Source: Trichomonas tenax
Lineage: Eukaryota; Parabasalia; Trichomonadida; Trichomonadidae
NCBI GenBank assembly: GCA_023091735.1
Contig: JALKBU010000085.1
Location: 1-64,000 of the forward strand
Length of the DNA stretch: 64,000 nucleotides
Reading direction: 5' to 3'
Positions 9,178-18,239 of the stretch are shown here, piece after piece. The first letter of the stretch is position 1; each line of letters starts with the position of its first letter. The notes under the pieces were generated by a model. That model was not told the origin of the DNA. It saw only the letters and a list, made by a program, of their open reading frames with translations, and searched no databases. The position numbers were made by a program, and so were the translations under genes.

Positions 9178-11553
9178 TTATTCTATAATTTCTTCTTCTG
9201 ATTCAGAAATATCACCGAAAACAGATACATCGATGCCTATTTTATTCATTAGATATAGTACATTATGCCTACTTTCATAACAGTCTTCATAAAGATTAGA
9301 AGCATCAATTACTTCGAAAATTGTATTCGAACTTTCAACAAATGATCTTGAAGCATCAATATCGACTTTGATGATCTCACAGAACATATACATGATATCA
9401 CTACAGACAATACTACTGCTTTGTGCATTATTCTTGCAAATATCTAATACTCCGAATATCAATTCCTTATTTGATTGGTAAAAACTTGGATTGGTGATGA
9501 TCAATGCAGTTAATAAAGAAATATGCGCTGAAATATTTTGATCGCTTGATGTCAAATCAAAGGAGTTAAAGTATCCAACAACGTGACTAATGAGACCTTC
9601 CATCATATCTGCAACAGAGTTGGGATATAACTCAACAATTCCAGAAAGCGTATACACAGAATTTGTTAAGTAAACTCCTCCAATTTGCATTTTTTGGATT
9701 ATTTCGTTTGCAAATAAACTCATATAATCAGAAAATGCTTCATTGCTTGAAATATCTCTTATATTGATACAAACTTGAGTGAATGTTTCTTCATCTTCTG
9801 CGTTTCTCAAGGCTTCAAATACTGCTGTTGAAATTGTTTTCACTATATTAGGATCGATTTCAGTGATATATCTACTTACAGCGCAAAGAATATCGCATGC
9901 AACATCGTTCTCTAAAATAGCATCAATAAGGTGCGAAAATATTGGATCTGCAAAATCAGAAACAGCAACTTTTGCAGTTTCAACACAGAACAAAAGAGAA
10001 TCGAGAATATTTGTAACAAAAATATCACTTGAATATGTCTGCTCCAAAAATTGGATTAAAATTGGAATTGCTTCACATGCATGATTGATAGATTTTGTCT
10101 TATTGAAGAATACTTCAAGAGCATCTGTTGCTGCATTAGAAACAATTTCATTTAGAATAACAATGTTTGATAGAATCAATTCGACTATTGATGATTGTTT
10201 TTCTTCATCAAATATTGATAAATAACTCAGTGCATTTAAAGCCAATCCAACAAGTTTTTCATCATCATTTTGTGTTAATGATACAAGAGGTTCTATTAAA
10301 GACATGAATGCCGTAATTTGATCTTTTTCTAATCCTTCTTGATTCATTTTAGCAAAATTACTAATTGAAAATAAACATTCGAAAATAACTCTAATATTTG
10401 ATTGATCATTGAACGTAACAGATAATATTTCCATGAATATATCAAAACTCAAGTAAAAGCTTTCTTGCCCAGCAATTCTTGCGAGGAATACTGAAAGTTC
10501 TTTTGTTTGTTCATTAATTGTTTCTGATAAAATTTGTCCAATTTTTTGGATCAAATATTCTCCTGATTTATCACCAATTGCTTTGCAAAGCCATGCAATG
10601 GAATTCTCTGTTGCTTGAAAAACACTCCATTGCTCTTCATATGGATGTACATCTGGAGTAGAGATTAATCGCAATGAAATAAGAATTTCACAAATTTCAA
10701 CAAATTTCTCGGCATTAATGTAAAGTTTTTGCAGTGTATATTGCATTTTAGCAATCCTCTTTATAACCATATTAGCATATGTCAAGGCTTCTTCTGGAAT
10801 TTGTTCTGAATTCTGAAAATCATTTAATATTTGGTTCAAAATTAATTCAAGAAAGTTTTCGAATATCATTGCAGAACTTTTTGAGAGCTTATACCAGAAG
10901 ATGTATAATTCATATTTATACTCGTTTTGCTTCATTATTTCAATCACAAAATTAAATATTTGCTCAAATATTGCTTCGTCAGTGGTGATGATAGGAATTG
11001 AGTCTATCAAAGAAGTAAATGCTTTGAGTATATCATGATAGAAGAAAGGAAGAGCTTGAAGCGATAAAATCGAGCGAAATATTGGTAATGTTTGTTCGCG
11101 TTCTAAATCACACTCATCAAGGATCCCAACAACAGCAATAATAAGAAAATGCACTAATCTTTGTTCATTTTCAAGATTAATACTTGATTTTATTTCATTA
11201 ATTATATTTGGAGCCATATTAGTGCGTATTAGAGGAGATGAAGAAATAGAAAACAGTTGAGCAGCAGATTGGGATACAATATCGTTAGGATAAGAAATCA
11301 AGTTAAAAGCTTTTTGAGAAACTTCCAGAAAAATCTCACTACCATTGCTTTCTATCGTTAGATTGCGGAAAATTTGAAACAAAATGATAGATGCCAAAGA
11401 AATTGCTCGAAAATCATTTTGAATATTGCCCAAAACTTGTATTAACTCATTAACTGCTTTATTGGGATCATTCTCTATTAAGTCTTTAATCTGTTGTTCC
11501 GCAATTGATCGATTTTCGCCCTCCGATTGCGCAAAAACAAGCAATTCTTCCAT
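9178..11553 (-). CDS. Importin-beta/karyopherin-like protein
   Basis: The 791-residue protein begins MEELLVFAQSEGENRSIAEQ and continues with a QIKDLIENDP helix. This is the standard opening of the importin-beta N-terminal domain that binds Ran. The rest is a HEAT solenoid with an acidic tail (SESEEEIIE). A block around residues 310-330 (PYEEQWSVFQATENSIAWL) resembles the conserved PDDEDWNVAMAAG-type segment of importin-beta 1. Length is a little below the usual 860-880. It is expected to carry cargo or importin-alpha through nuclear pores. The ATG at 11553 is chosen over an upstream TTG extension that adds a hydrophobic, unlikely leader. Related karyopherins cannot be excluded. Confidence 0.68.
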   Translation of the reverse strand: MEELLVFAQSEGENRSIAEQQIKDLIENDPNKAVNELIQVLGNIQNDFRAISLASIILFQIFRNLTIESNGSEIFLEVSQKAFNLISYPNDIVSQSAAQLFSISSSPLIRTNMAPNIINEIKSSINLENEQRLVHFLIIAVVGILDECDLEREQTLPIFRSILSLQALPFFYHDILKAFTSLIDSIPIITTDEAIFEQIFNFVIEIMKQNEYKYELYIFWYKLSKSSAMIFENFLELILNQILNDFQNSEQIPEEALTYANMVIKRIAKMQYTLQKLYINAEKFVEICEILISLRLISTPDVHPYEEQWSVFQATENSIAWLCKAIGDKSGEYLIQKIGQILSETINEQTKELSVFLARIAGQESFYLSFDIFMEILSVTFNDQSNIRVIFECLFSISNFAKMNQEGLEKDQITAFMSLIEPLVSLTQNDDEKLVGLALNALSYLSIFDEEKQSSIVELILSNIVILNEIVSNAATDALEVFFNKTKSINHACEAIPILIQFLEQTYSSDIFVTNILDSLLFCVETAKVAVSDFADPIFSHLIDAILENDVACDILCAVSRYITEIDPNIVKTISTAVFEALRNAEDEETFTQVCINIRDISSNEAFSDYMSLFANEIIQKMQIGGVYLTNSVYTLSGIVELYPNSVADMMEGLISHVVGYFNSFDLTSSDQNISAHISLLTALIITNPSFYQSNKELIFGVLDICKNNAQSSSIVCSDIMYMFCEIIKVDIDASRSFVESSNTIFEVIDASNLYEDCYESRHNVLYLMNKIGIDVSVFGDISESEEEIIE

Positions 11554-11736
11554 TATTTGAAAAAAAACAATAAAAAATCTAGTTAAAAAAAAACATTTTC
11601 TTATGAAAATTTCGAAAATCAATCAAAATGATTATTTTTAAACGACTTCTTGATTATAAAATTATTCTATATTACAATTAGAATGCAGATTATGATTAAT
11701 TAAACGAAAAATAATGTTTTTGTGTTTCACTTTTTC

Positions 11737-11743
11737 TCATTTT
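11737..11743 (+). promoter_or_regulatory. Inr-like initiator TCATTTT
   Basis: TCATTTT lies 9-15 bp before the ATG at 11752, matching the trichomonad initiator position. It supports this ATG over the upstream in-frame GTG. Confidence 0.5.
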
Positions 11744-11751
11744 TAAAATTA

Positions 11752-12105
11752 ATGGAAATAAATGAAGTTTGGCAACAAATAAACTCTATTGTGAAGCAAG
11801 AAGAGTTTGTCAGAAAAAGTTTAAACAATGAAAAAGCCTCTGCTGTTAAAGAGAACGAAGAATCGACGAAAAAATTAAATGGAATTATTGCGGCGCTTGA
11901 AAAAGACGATTATATCGGACAGATAGAAAGGGGAGAAATATTAGACCCTGTTTATTCAAAAGAAATCATCGAAGGCCAAAATCAAATTAATTCAAATGTT
12001 AATAGTTCGAACTATATAGCTTCAAAGGTGTTTAATTCGTACATCAATACATCAAATCAAATGACCAATCAGCATCAGCAAGCTTTATCAAATTTATTAG
12101 CATGA
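11752..12105 (+). CDS. Small helical protein of unknown function
   Basis: This is a 117-residue protein, MEINEVWQQINSIVKQEEF at the start, rich in Glu, Lys, Asn and Gln, with predicted helices at both ends. There is no membrane segment and no family I recognise. The Inr-like TCATTTT nine bases before the ATG and normal codon use favour a real gene. It is divergent from the importin-beta-like gene (198 bp between starts). The size and helical character would suit a subunit of a coiled-coil or tethering complex (BLOC-, DASH- or mediator-type), but that is only a suggestion. Confidence 0.6.
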   Translation: MEINEVWQQINSIVKQEEFVRKSLNNEKASAVKENEESTKKLNGIIAALEKDDYIGQIERGEILDPVYSKEIIEGQNQINSNVNSSNYIASKVFNSYINTSNQMTNQHQQALSNLLA

Positions 12106-12398
12106 AAAAATTTAATTTGTTTCATTGAACAAAATTGCATAAAAATACAGTTACCTACAAAATCTATCACATGTTTATTTTATTTATAATCGCGCAACTT
12201 AATATTTACAATAAAAATTTGTTTTGTTAAATGATAATTTTCTAGGTTAGATGTATCTGTTTCGTGCTTGAGTCATAGCTTTAATATGAACTCATTTAAT
12301 TCAATATATAAATTTCAATATTTAATTAAAGATACAACGTAACTAAAGATATTATTTATTCTTAAAACAAACACGTTTCGTTGCACAAACAAGTTCAA

Positions 12399-12776
12399 TT
12401 ATTTGATATTCAATTTCAATTCAGCCAGTGTTGCTTGGTAAAGATCTCCATATATTGTAGGCTCATGATGGGGATAATATGAACCATCTGGTGCATAAAT
12501 TGCTTTGTGATTTAAAGCCTCGATATATTCTAATAACATTTTTGTTGTTGTTATTTGCTGATCAATATCGTTTTGGTTGGCAAAAACAGGAAGAGTACTT
12601 TCATTTGTTCCTAAATCTGTCTGCTTGTATTTTTTAACAATTGGAGGTAATAATTTACTTGCAGAAGGTGAACTAAATGAAGCATATGTTAGTTCGTCAC
12701 CTTTCAAGTCATCGAAGCTAGGAATTACGATGTTTAATTCATTACCGCTGATTTTTCTCTCTTGAGTAATGTTCAT
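12399..12776 (-). CDS. Small hypothetical protein
   Basis: The 125-residue protein begins MNITQERKISGNELNIVIPS and contains a central Ser/Pro-rich stretch (SFSSPSASKLLPPIVKKY) and a C-terminal helix. There is no membrane segment or known domain. A TTACATGTCA motif lies at 12791-12800, 15 bp upstream of the ATG, in the position of an upstream promoter element. It is convergent with the small helical protein at 11752. It is real on codon texture and context, but not named. Confidence 0.5.
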   Translation of the reverse strand: MNITQERKISGNELNIVIPSFDDLKGDELTYASFSSPSASKLLPPIVKKYKQTDLGTNESTLPVFANQNDIDQQITTTKMLLEYIEALNHKAIYAPDGSYYPHHEPTIYGDLYQATLAELKLNIK

Positions 12777-12790
12777 TAAATTTATGAACT

Positions 12791-12800
12791 TTACATGTCA
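12791..12800 (-). promoter_or_regulatory. TTACATGTCA motif upstream of a small gene
   Basis: TTACATGTCA occurs within 25 bp of the start at 12776 and is one instance of a motif seen upstream of several genes in this window. Confidence 0.35.
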
Positions 12801-12996
12801 TACTGTCAAATAAACTAAAATCATTACTCTCGAAATATAATGATTACAAATTAATCAGTAATAACATATAAGTAAGTTTATAAATAGATATTATTTGTTA
12901 AATCAAAATATGGTATTATTGATAGATATTGGTTGATTCCAATCAAAAAATAATTTTTAAATTTGACATTGTAAAAAATATTTGTCAAAAATAATA

Positions 12997-13362
12997 ATGA
13001 TTGATGATATTGATAAAGAAGAGAAAATGAAGCTCAAAGAAATCAAGCCAGAAGATTTCAAACAAGATGAGAAAGAAGAAGCAGAAAATTCTCCACGAAA
13101 AGTCATTAATTTCCTTTTCGGAACTTTAATTTCAATTATTATTGGCATTTATGCAGGTTTAAAGTCTCGAGAACTCTTCGAAAGTGTTGTTTATTGCGCC
13201 ATGTTCGCATCAGAAGCAATTTTATGCGAAACAATTTCCAAAAATGTAATAACATACAGTTATAAGATATCATTACACAGATTTGCATTGCTTTTCACTT
13301 TTACATCACTTTGCTGCATAGTTAGCGGAATTCTTACACGGATCTTTGGTCCAAAGTATTAA
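12997..13362 (+). CDS. Small multi-span membrane protein, unknown function
   Basis: This is a 121-residue protein. An acidic/lysine-rich N-terminus of about 35 residues is followed by hydrophobic segments at about 40-57 (NFLFGTLISIIIGIYAGL), 65-84 and 98-118, ending RIFGPKY. A conserved-looking KSRELFESVVYCAMFASEA loop lies between the first two segments. I choose the ATG at 12997; an in-frame TTG is 15 bp upstream and TCAAAAATAATA precedes the ATG. It is probably in an internal membrane. No family assignment. Confidence 0.55.
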   Translation: MIDDIDKEEKMKLKEIKPEDFKQDEKEEAENSPRKVINFLFGTLISIIIGIYAGLKSRELFESVVYCAMFASEAILCETISKNVITYSYKISLHRFALLFTFTSLCCIVSGILTRIFGPKY

Positions 13363-13734
13363 AAATCGCGATATTTGTTTGATTAGCATCCATTCATATG
13401 CACTATCTTATTGTTATTAATAAAGTCGATGAAATACATTCAAAATTGAATTATTTATTAAAATATAATCAGATAAATTAAATTTAATTGGAAATAATTA
13501 CAAATAAGCAACATAATTGCTTCTAAATTTGAAAAATAAGACTGAAATTTGAGTGTTATTATCTAACTATAAGGTAATTTTAATGATAATAATTGAACGT
13601 CTTTGTAGCGAATCTTAGTTGATGGTAGACATTACGCAATGATATACTGTATTATAATCATATTAAAATCATGAATTTAACAATATTAATTGTTAACTTG
13701 AGAATTAATTTGCAGATAAATGTGTCGGAATGTG
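13363..13734. other. Intergenic region
   Basis: This is AT-rich, with the 3' ends of convergent genes on either side. I see no gene or repeat in it. Confidence 0.4.
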
Positions 13735-14538
13735 TTAAGTGAGTTCAAATTCTTTTGAATGAACATCTACAAGATATGCTCTGAGTGATGTGTAATATTC
13801 ATGAACTTCATCTGATAAATTTTCAAGAACTTTTTTGTTAATGGCTGGAGCCCAAGCAAAGAAGAACTGAAATTTCTTTGTGGCTTTTTTATGCTTGGAA
13901 TTAGAAAACAACATGAACATCTCATATAATGCTTTTGCAATGTGATCTTTTGATTGTAAAACGAGTTCAACATCGTGAACAACCTCAACTTGCCACTGGT
14001 ACTCAATGAACAGCTCAGACTTTCTTGTATTCTCGATACAAGCAGATAAAGTTTTTTTCACTGAATTCAAATCAGGTGTTCCTTCAATTACATCGGATAT
14101 AGTCAACATTGCCTCAATAACACCACTGATATCAAATGAAGTGTCACCATTGTATAATCTTAAAACATAGCAATATGAATATAAAATATCAACTAAATGA
14201 TAAGGAAGTAAAGGAGAAACATTCTCTGGTGGTGGAAATATAGCTTGCGGTGGGTTTTTAATTAGTTTATCTTCCCACCAAGCTTTCCAAGGCTCAATTT
14301 CATTATAATACATTATATTTTGAGAATTCTGCTCACTATCTCGCAGTATTTTCTGTGTTGCAATGATTGTCTCACTAGAAACCTTTGGAGCGGGCATTTC
14401 TTGCAATGTTTGTTTTGAAAATTTCTCAACGCACTGCTTAGAGTGCAATTTATAGCACCCACTTGAGCAGTATTTTGCACCGCAGTTAGGACATGAATAT
14501 AAAGCTTTCTTATGGCAAACTTCACAATGTTCTTCCAT
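13735..14538 (-). CDS. HIT-type zinc finger protein (ZNHIT2-like)
   Basis: The 267-residue protein opens with a complete HIT zinc finger: C5, C8, C16, C19, C24, C28, H32, C36. A PWKAWWEDKL motif follows near residues 85-94, and then an all-helical region. This finger plus a downstream W-rich motif is the layout of ZNHIT2, which works with HSP90/R2TP in assembling snoRNP, U5 snRNP and RNA polymerase complexes. Other HIT-finger proteins (ZNHIT3/6) are alternatives, but the PPPPLLPYHLVDILYSYCYVLRLYNG-type region fits ZNHIT2 best. It is divergent from the membrane-protein gene, with 45 bp between start codons. Confidence 0.72.
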   Translation of the reverse strand: MEEHCEVCHKKALYSCPNCGAKYCSSGCYKLHSKQCVEKFSKQTLQEMPAPKVSSETIIATQKILRDSEQNSQNIMYYNEIEPWKAWWEDKLIKNPPQAIFPPPENVSPLLPYHLVDILYSYCYVLRLYNGDTSFDISGVIEAMLTISDVIEGTPDLNSVKKTLSACIENTRKSELFIEYQWQVEVVHDVELVLQSKDHIAKALYEMFMLFSNSKHKKATKKFQFFFAWAPAINKKVLENLSDEVHEYYTSLRAYLVDVHSKEFELT

Positions 14539-14583
14539 TTTATCACTTTTTATTTAAATGTACGTTTATTTTTGGTTCAAAAA
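14539..14583. promoter_or_regulatory. 45-bp bidirectional promoter interval
   Basis: This short spacer separates the divergent starts at 14538 (minus) and 14584 (plus). Each side has an AAAA-rich leader (GTGATAAA before the minus ATG, TTCAAAAA before the plus ATG). Any core promoter elements for both genes must lie here or inside the opposite coding sequence. Confidence 0.5.
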
Positions 14584-15555
14584 ATGTTTCAGAAGCAAAG
14601 TGAGCTTATAGCTAAGTCCAAATTAGGTATTTATTTGTTCTGGTGCAAGCTCGCACTCGCTGTTGTACACCTGATAACATTTGGATTTAGTTGCTATGCA
14701 ATAGCCGTTACATCGAATTCAAATTGGAAGAAAATTGTTGGTTCAGGACTTCTTGCATTATCTTGTATCACTATGTTACTGTCTCTAGGTGCTTTTGTAC
14801 TGATTTTACTTGGTCTTATCGGTATTAATTTACCCAAAAAAATGATTATTTTCATTATTTATATTATTTTTGCCGTTTTGGACTCAATCATCAATTACAT
14901 AATCATGGGCTTATCAACAGAAAGCGAATATCTTTCAGATTACGTTGCATTATCCGAATACTGTTCAAATAATTCGACTTCTAATGCATTCTGCAACGAA
15001 TACTCCACAGCATGGAGTCTAAAACAGTTTTCGAGATACAGAACTACAACATTATACGACTTATTTGCTGGAATTTCTGCTCCATTGACAATTATCATTG
15101 TTATATTCATTATTCTTGTCATTCTTCAACCAGATGCGTTTGATCAGCCTTCTTCTGATAGTCAACCATTAGATCCACAATCAAATGATCCTAATGCACC
15201 AACAACCGCGGATCCAGAGAACCCTGACGCACAGAACGCAGAGAACAAACCAGAAAATACAAATAACAACAATATACCAAATCAACAACAAAATACAGCG
15301 AATCAGCCACAAAAAGCTGATAAATCACAACAGAACACAACGAAACCACCGACAGAGACTCAAAAACCACAACAAAACACAGCAAAGCCGCAGCCGAACA
15401 ATTCTAAGCCATCTGCTGAGAAGCCTCCTCAAAGCGCTTCAAACGCCAATAACATGCCAAGCACGAATCCACCAAATTCACCACCTCCTAATCCTGAGTA
15501 TGAATACGAATATGTTGAGTATGAAGAAGAGGAAGAAGATTTTGTTCCACAATAA
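14584..15555 (+). CDS. Four-span membrane protein with long N/Q/P-rich acidic-ended tail
   Basis: The 323-residue protein has four membrane segments (about residues 21-43, 50-82, 85-112, 160-185). Between the last two is a Cys-containing loop, which suggests a tetraspanin-like topology without a CCG motif. Residues 190-305 are a low-complexity tail of Asn, Gln, Pro, Thr and Lys (for example NTANQPQKADKSQQNT). The protein ends YEYEYVEYEEEEEDFVPQ, whose tyrosines could be cytosolic sorting or phosphorylation sites. I use the ATG at 14584, because the longer ORF start at 14512 overlaps the divergent gene. Part of the tail and of the 3' flank is duplicated 2.5 kb downstream. The role is unknown. 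Confidence 0.62.
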   Translation: MFQKQSELIAKSKLGIYLFWCKLALAVVHLITFGFSCYAIAVTSNSNWKKIVGSGLLALSCITMLLSLGAFVLILLGLIGINLPKKMIIFIIYIIFAVLDSIINYIIMGLSTESEYLSDYVALSEYCSNNSTSNAFCNEYSTAWSLKQFSRYRTTTLYDLFAGISAPLTIIIVIFIILVILQPDAFDQPSSDSQPLDPQSNDPNAPTTADPENPDAQNAENKPENTNNNNIPNQQQNTANQPQKADKSQQNTTKPPTETQKPQQNTAKPQPNNSKPSAEKPPQSASNANNMPSTNPPNSPPPNPEYEYEYVEYEEEEEDFVPQ

Positions 15556-15779
15556 GTTCTTTTGTTTTTGTTCGTTTTAGATTGCCTTTGTTTAAATATA
15601 TTTTACATATTGTTTTAAACAATTGTTATTATTCGATCCGAAATATTGTTTTTAGGTCCAGTACAGTAGAAAATTTTGCACTAATTCAAGCCTATAATCA
15701 TGATTTGATTATAATAAGAAAAAAATCATAAATATTAATAAATCAAGTGTCATATGACCGCAAGCAGATGCATAGATTA

Positions 15780-16468
15780 CATAGTAGAAATTTATTCGAT
15801 AGCACCATTGGATTTTAGGAATTGAACGATTTCGAGTGACTTCATTTCAATGGCAGTTGATAATGGAGATTTATTTCATAATGATGATAAAATGTGAACA
15901 ATTGATTAGTTTCATGTTGACATCAGCTCCATGACTAACTAAATATTGAACGATTTCGAGAGACTTCATTTCAACTGCAAATGATAATGGAGATTTATAT
16001 CACGATGATGAAAAAATGTATATGATTGACGTATTATCATAATGATGATAAAGTGTGAATGATTGATTTCATATCATAGTAATGATTAAATGTTAACGAT
16101 TGATCAAAAATTATAATGATAATAAAATGTGAATGATTGATGTAATATCATAATGATGATAAAATATGAACGATTGATATCATATCATAATGAAGATAAA
16201 AAGTAAATGCTTGACATTTTATTATAATGATGATTAAACTAGTTTTTTTTACTTGAGTTATTGATAAGCAAAACATCAAATTCCAATATGAAATAATAAA
16301 TCATCATAATTTCCATAATAAAAATAATATCCAGCATTCATCCATCTGATTGACTCTTTTTCTTCGAGGAGCCAATAAAAAATGTCATTGTGGTGATAAG
16401 CAATCGCGGACTCTAAATCTTCATCTGATATCGAATGACCGTCGTTATATAAAGACATAATAATGATT
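15780..16468 (-). pseudogene. Ankyrin-repeat family pseudogene, copy A, 3' part
   Basis: On the minus strand this region encodes ankyrin repeat pieces (KSPLSTAIEMKSLEIVQ, then FLKSNG; KSPLSFAVEMKSLEIVQ, then YLVSHGADVN). Ahead of them is MSLYNDGHSISDEDLESAIA, part of the domain preceding the repeats in the large trichomonad ankyrin family. The repeats are interrupted by stops and by a minisatellite inserted exactly at repeat junctions. A matching second copy lies at 47335-48372. Homology to that copy ends at about 16468, where a Maverick fragment begins. Confidence 0.65.
16005..16250. repeat. Imperfect minisatellite, about 40-50-bp unit
   Basis: Six or so degenerate units share TCATAATGATGATAAAATGT followed by (G)AACGATTGAT. 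Scattered single units also sit inside the flanking ankyrin repeats (about 15875-15915). The same unit occurs in the second ankyrin pseudogene at 47285-47590. Confidence 0.65.
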
Positions 16469-16616
16469 TTGCTCCAAATATTCCACCTATTGTTGTGCCA
16501 ACAGTTTTCGCTATTGGTGCAACAGCTTTAGCAACAGGTTTTATAACTTTATTATGAACCCATTTTGCAGCATTTGTGATACCTCGCTATATTTTTGCAA
16601 ATATTCCTGCACTCAT
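16469..16616 (-). pseudogene. Maverick-type small protein remnant (hydrophobic, 5' part)
   Basis: It begins MSAGIFAKI, then has a TAG stop, then continues in frame with an amphipathic Ala/Val/Lys-rich stretch ending TTIGGIFGA, where the sequence crosses into the ankyrin gene. It is truncated and interrupted. Such Gly/Ala-rich membrane-active segments are typical of minor virion proteins of the Maverick lineage, but the role is inferred only. Confidence 0.45.
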
Positions 16617-16678
16617 GAATTTATTATTGAATAAAAAACAAATTTATATTGATATATTAAGATTTTTATTCATATGAA

Positions 16679-17065
16679 ATGAAACCAATTTTAAAAATAA
16701 TTGAAAAAGTTGAAGATGAAGATGAACATGATAAAGAAGAATCAAAACTCAAAATAATAAAACCAATTACTGAGTCAATAACATTCGAAACTGTTGATGA
16801 ATTTAATGAGTACTATGCGAGTCATTAGAAGATATTCGAAGAAAATACTACCTGCAAATTAAATAAAATGTTTAAAATTGAGGACAAAACCCGAGACCCA
16901 GATGGTCATGGTTTCAAAATTACAAAAATAAAGGGAGTAGTAAGTTTAAAATCTATTCCTCAATCAAGAGTGACAGCATTAATGAAGATAGAAGATTTAA
17001 CAAATAGAATAAATGTGATTGAGGATAGAATAAATCAAATAATTGCAGTATTAAATTCAGCTTAA
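16679..17065 (+). pseudogene. Maverick-associated small acidic protein, one internal stop
   Basis: A 128-codon frame runs from the ATG at 16679 to TAA at 17063-17065, with a single in-frame TAG at 16826-16828. The N-terminal half is acidic and lysine-rich (EKVEDEDEHDKEESKLK). The C-terminal half has a leucine/isoleucine heptad (MKIEDLTNRINVIEDRINQI), a short coiled coil that suggests oligomerisation. It is otherwise intact, so the loss is recent. Family by memory, function unknown. Confidence 0.5.
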
Positions 17066-17134
17066 AGAGCTGCTCAGGAAATTGTTCTTTAATCCATTCA
17101 GGATTTAGACTACATCCTGAACTGGCTGAAAGCC

Positions 17135-17314
17135 CTAAGCCCAAAGGGGTGAACGAAATGGGGTCTCTGAGTTACTTATATCTGTTTTAATAGGTGATGA
17201 GTCTTTAATTTTATCAATTTTTATTACATTTTCATGAGATTTAATTGAAAATTCATCAACTTTTAATTGTTTTCTTCCACATTTCTTCATAAGCTCAGGT
17301 GAAACGATAGCCAT
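17135..17314 (-). pseudogene. Short Maverick-associated ORF remnant
   Basis: A 59-codon minus-strand frame starts MAIVSPELMKKCGRKQLKVD and ends abruptly in SPLWA at an apparent junction. It is hydrophilic with no known domain. It is included because it lies within the Maverick block and has the same style. It is likely the truncated 5' end of a longer gene. Confidence 0.35.
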
Positions 17315-17455
17315 ATATATTATTATTTTAGACAAAATAAAAAAAAATTAAATTATTTTTAAAACAAACTTAAAAATTAATGTCCGGAATTACAATATAA
17401 ATATATATATTGGAATATATCCTCTATATCTAGAGTGACAAGTAACCCCCATCCT

Positions 17456-17898
17456 ATACTACTAAGGAATCATTCGCTGCTTCAACCTGGAGATCTTCTT
17501 GTTTGTCCGATGCAACTGAGTGGAAAACTATTCCAAGTGGATAAATGCTAATGACATCATATGCGTTCAAATTTTGTCTTTTTATGGGAAATTTAAAAAC
17601 TAAACTATTGAGGGCAATCTTGAGTTCTTCATTTCAAGGTGCATTATCAAAGTTTTGAATACTTAAAAATGAATTTCGGGCGTATAAATGAAGCACAGTC
17701 TATGAGAAACGCAATCTTTGCAGGATTAGCGATATTTTCTTTCACCTTTTCACAAAAATCGAAATATAATCTTTGAATTGTGATATTGTGATTTTGTGTC
17801 AGAAACTGCATCACAACAATGGAAACTCTGAAGCACGCCGGTATTTCTGCATCCTCTAGTTTTTTTTTTTTGAACAGTAAGTCAGAGAAAGAAGCCAT
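17456..17898 (-). pseudogene. Ankyrin-repeat family pseudogene, copy A, 5' part
   Basis: The minus-strand frame starts MASFSDLLFKKKKLEDAEIP and includes FDFCEKVKENIANPAKIAFL, then IDCASFIRPKFIFKYSKL. This is the helical N-terminal domain found before ankyrin repeats in this expanded family. After a frame break the DNA continues to match copy B (47950-48020) down to about 17456, where the Maverick fragment begins. A poly-T run (17862-17871) lies near the start. Confidence 0.6.
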
Positions 17899-17927
17899 TT
17901 GTTTAAAACCGAAGTGAAATGGTCAAA

Positions 17928-18075
17928 AAATACAGTGAATCAGCCACAGAAGGCCGATGAATCATAGCAGAGCACAAATATATCACTGACGGAGACTCCA
18001 AATCCACAACAAAACACAGCAAAGTCGCAGCCGAAAAATTCATAAATATTAATAAATAAAGTGTGCTTTTAGGCA
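17928..18075 (+). repeat. Partial duplicate of the membrane-protein gene tail plus its 3' flank
   Basis: 17928-18043 matches 15293-15410 (the N/Q/P-rich tail of the gene at 14584) with roughly 80% identity by eye. From 18046 it switches to a match with 15722-15752, 3' flanking DNA of the same gene. The copy has stop codons and is not translatable. It lies on the far side of the ankyrin/Maverick block, so the block is bracketed by related sequences. Confidence 0.7.
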
Positions 18076-18239
18076 TTTCTTCGAGACAAATCAAGGAAAC
18101 ATTGTAATGCGTATAAATTGTTCAAACATATATTTGTTTAATCGTATTATTCACCAGTGAATTGAGCAACTCGCATTAATATATGCAATTGAACTTTCAT
18201 CTTCGTAATGTTGATACACAACGATGCATGTATTAAAAA

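Larger units (their letters stand above)
16469..17455. mobile_element. Maverick/Polinton fragment inside the ankyrin pseudogene
   Basis: About 1 kb replaces roughly 165 bp present in ankyrin copy B. It contains three short gene remnants in different orientations, described separately. Their wording (NAAKWVHNKVIKPVAKAVAP; MKPILKIIEKVE; MAIVSPELMKKCGRKQ) is what I associate with proteins carried by trichomonad Mavericks. The left junction at 16461-16470 shares GGAGCAAAA with the ankyrin sequence, suggesting microhomology-mediated joining. No terminal repeats of a complete element are visible. Confidence 0.5.
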
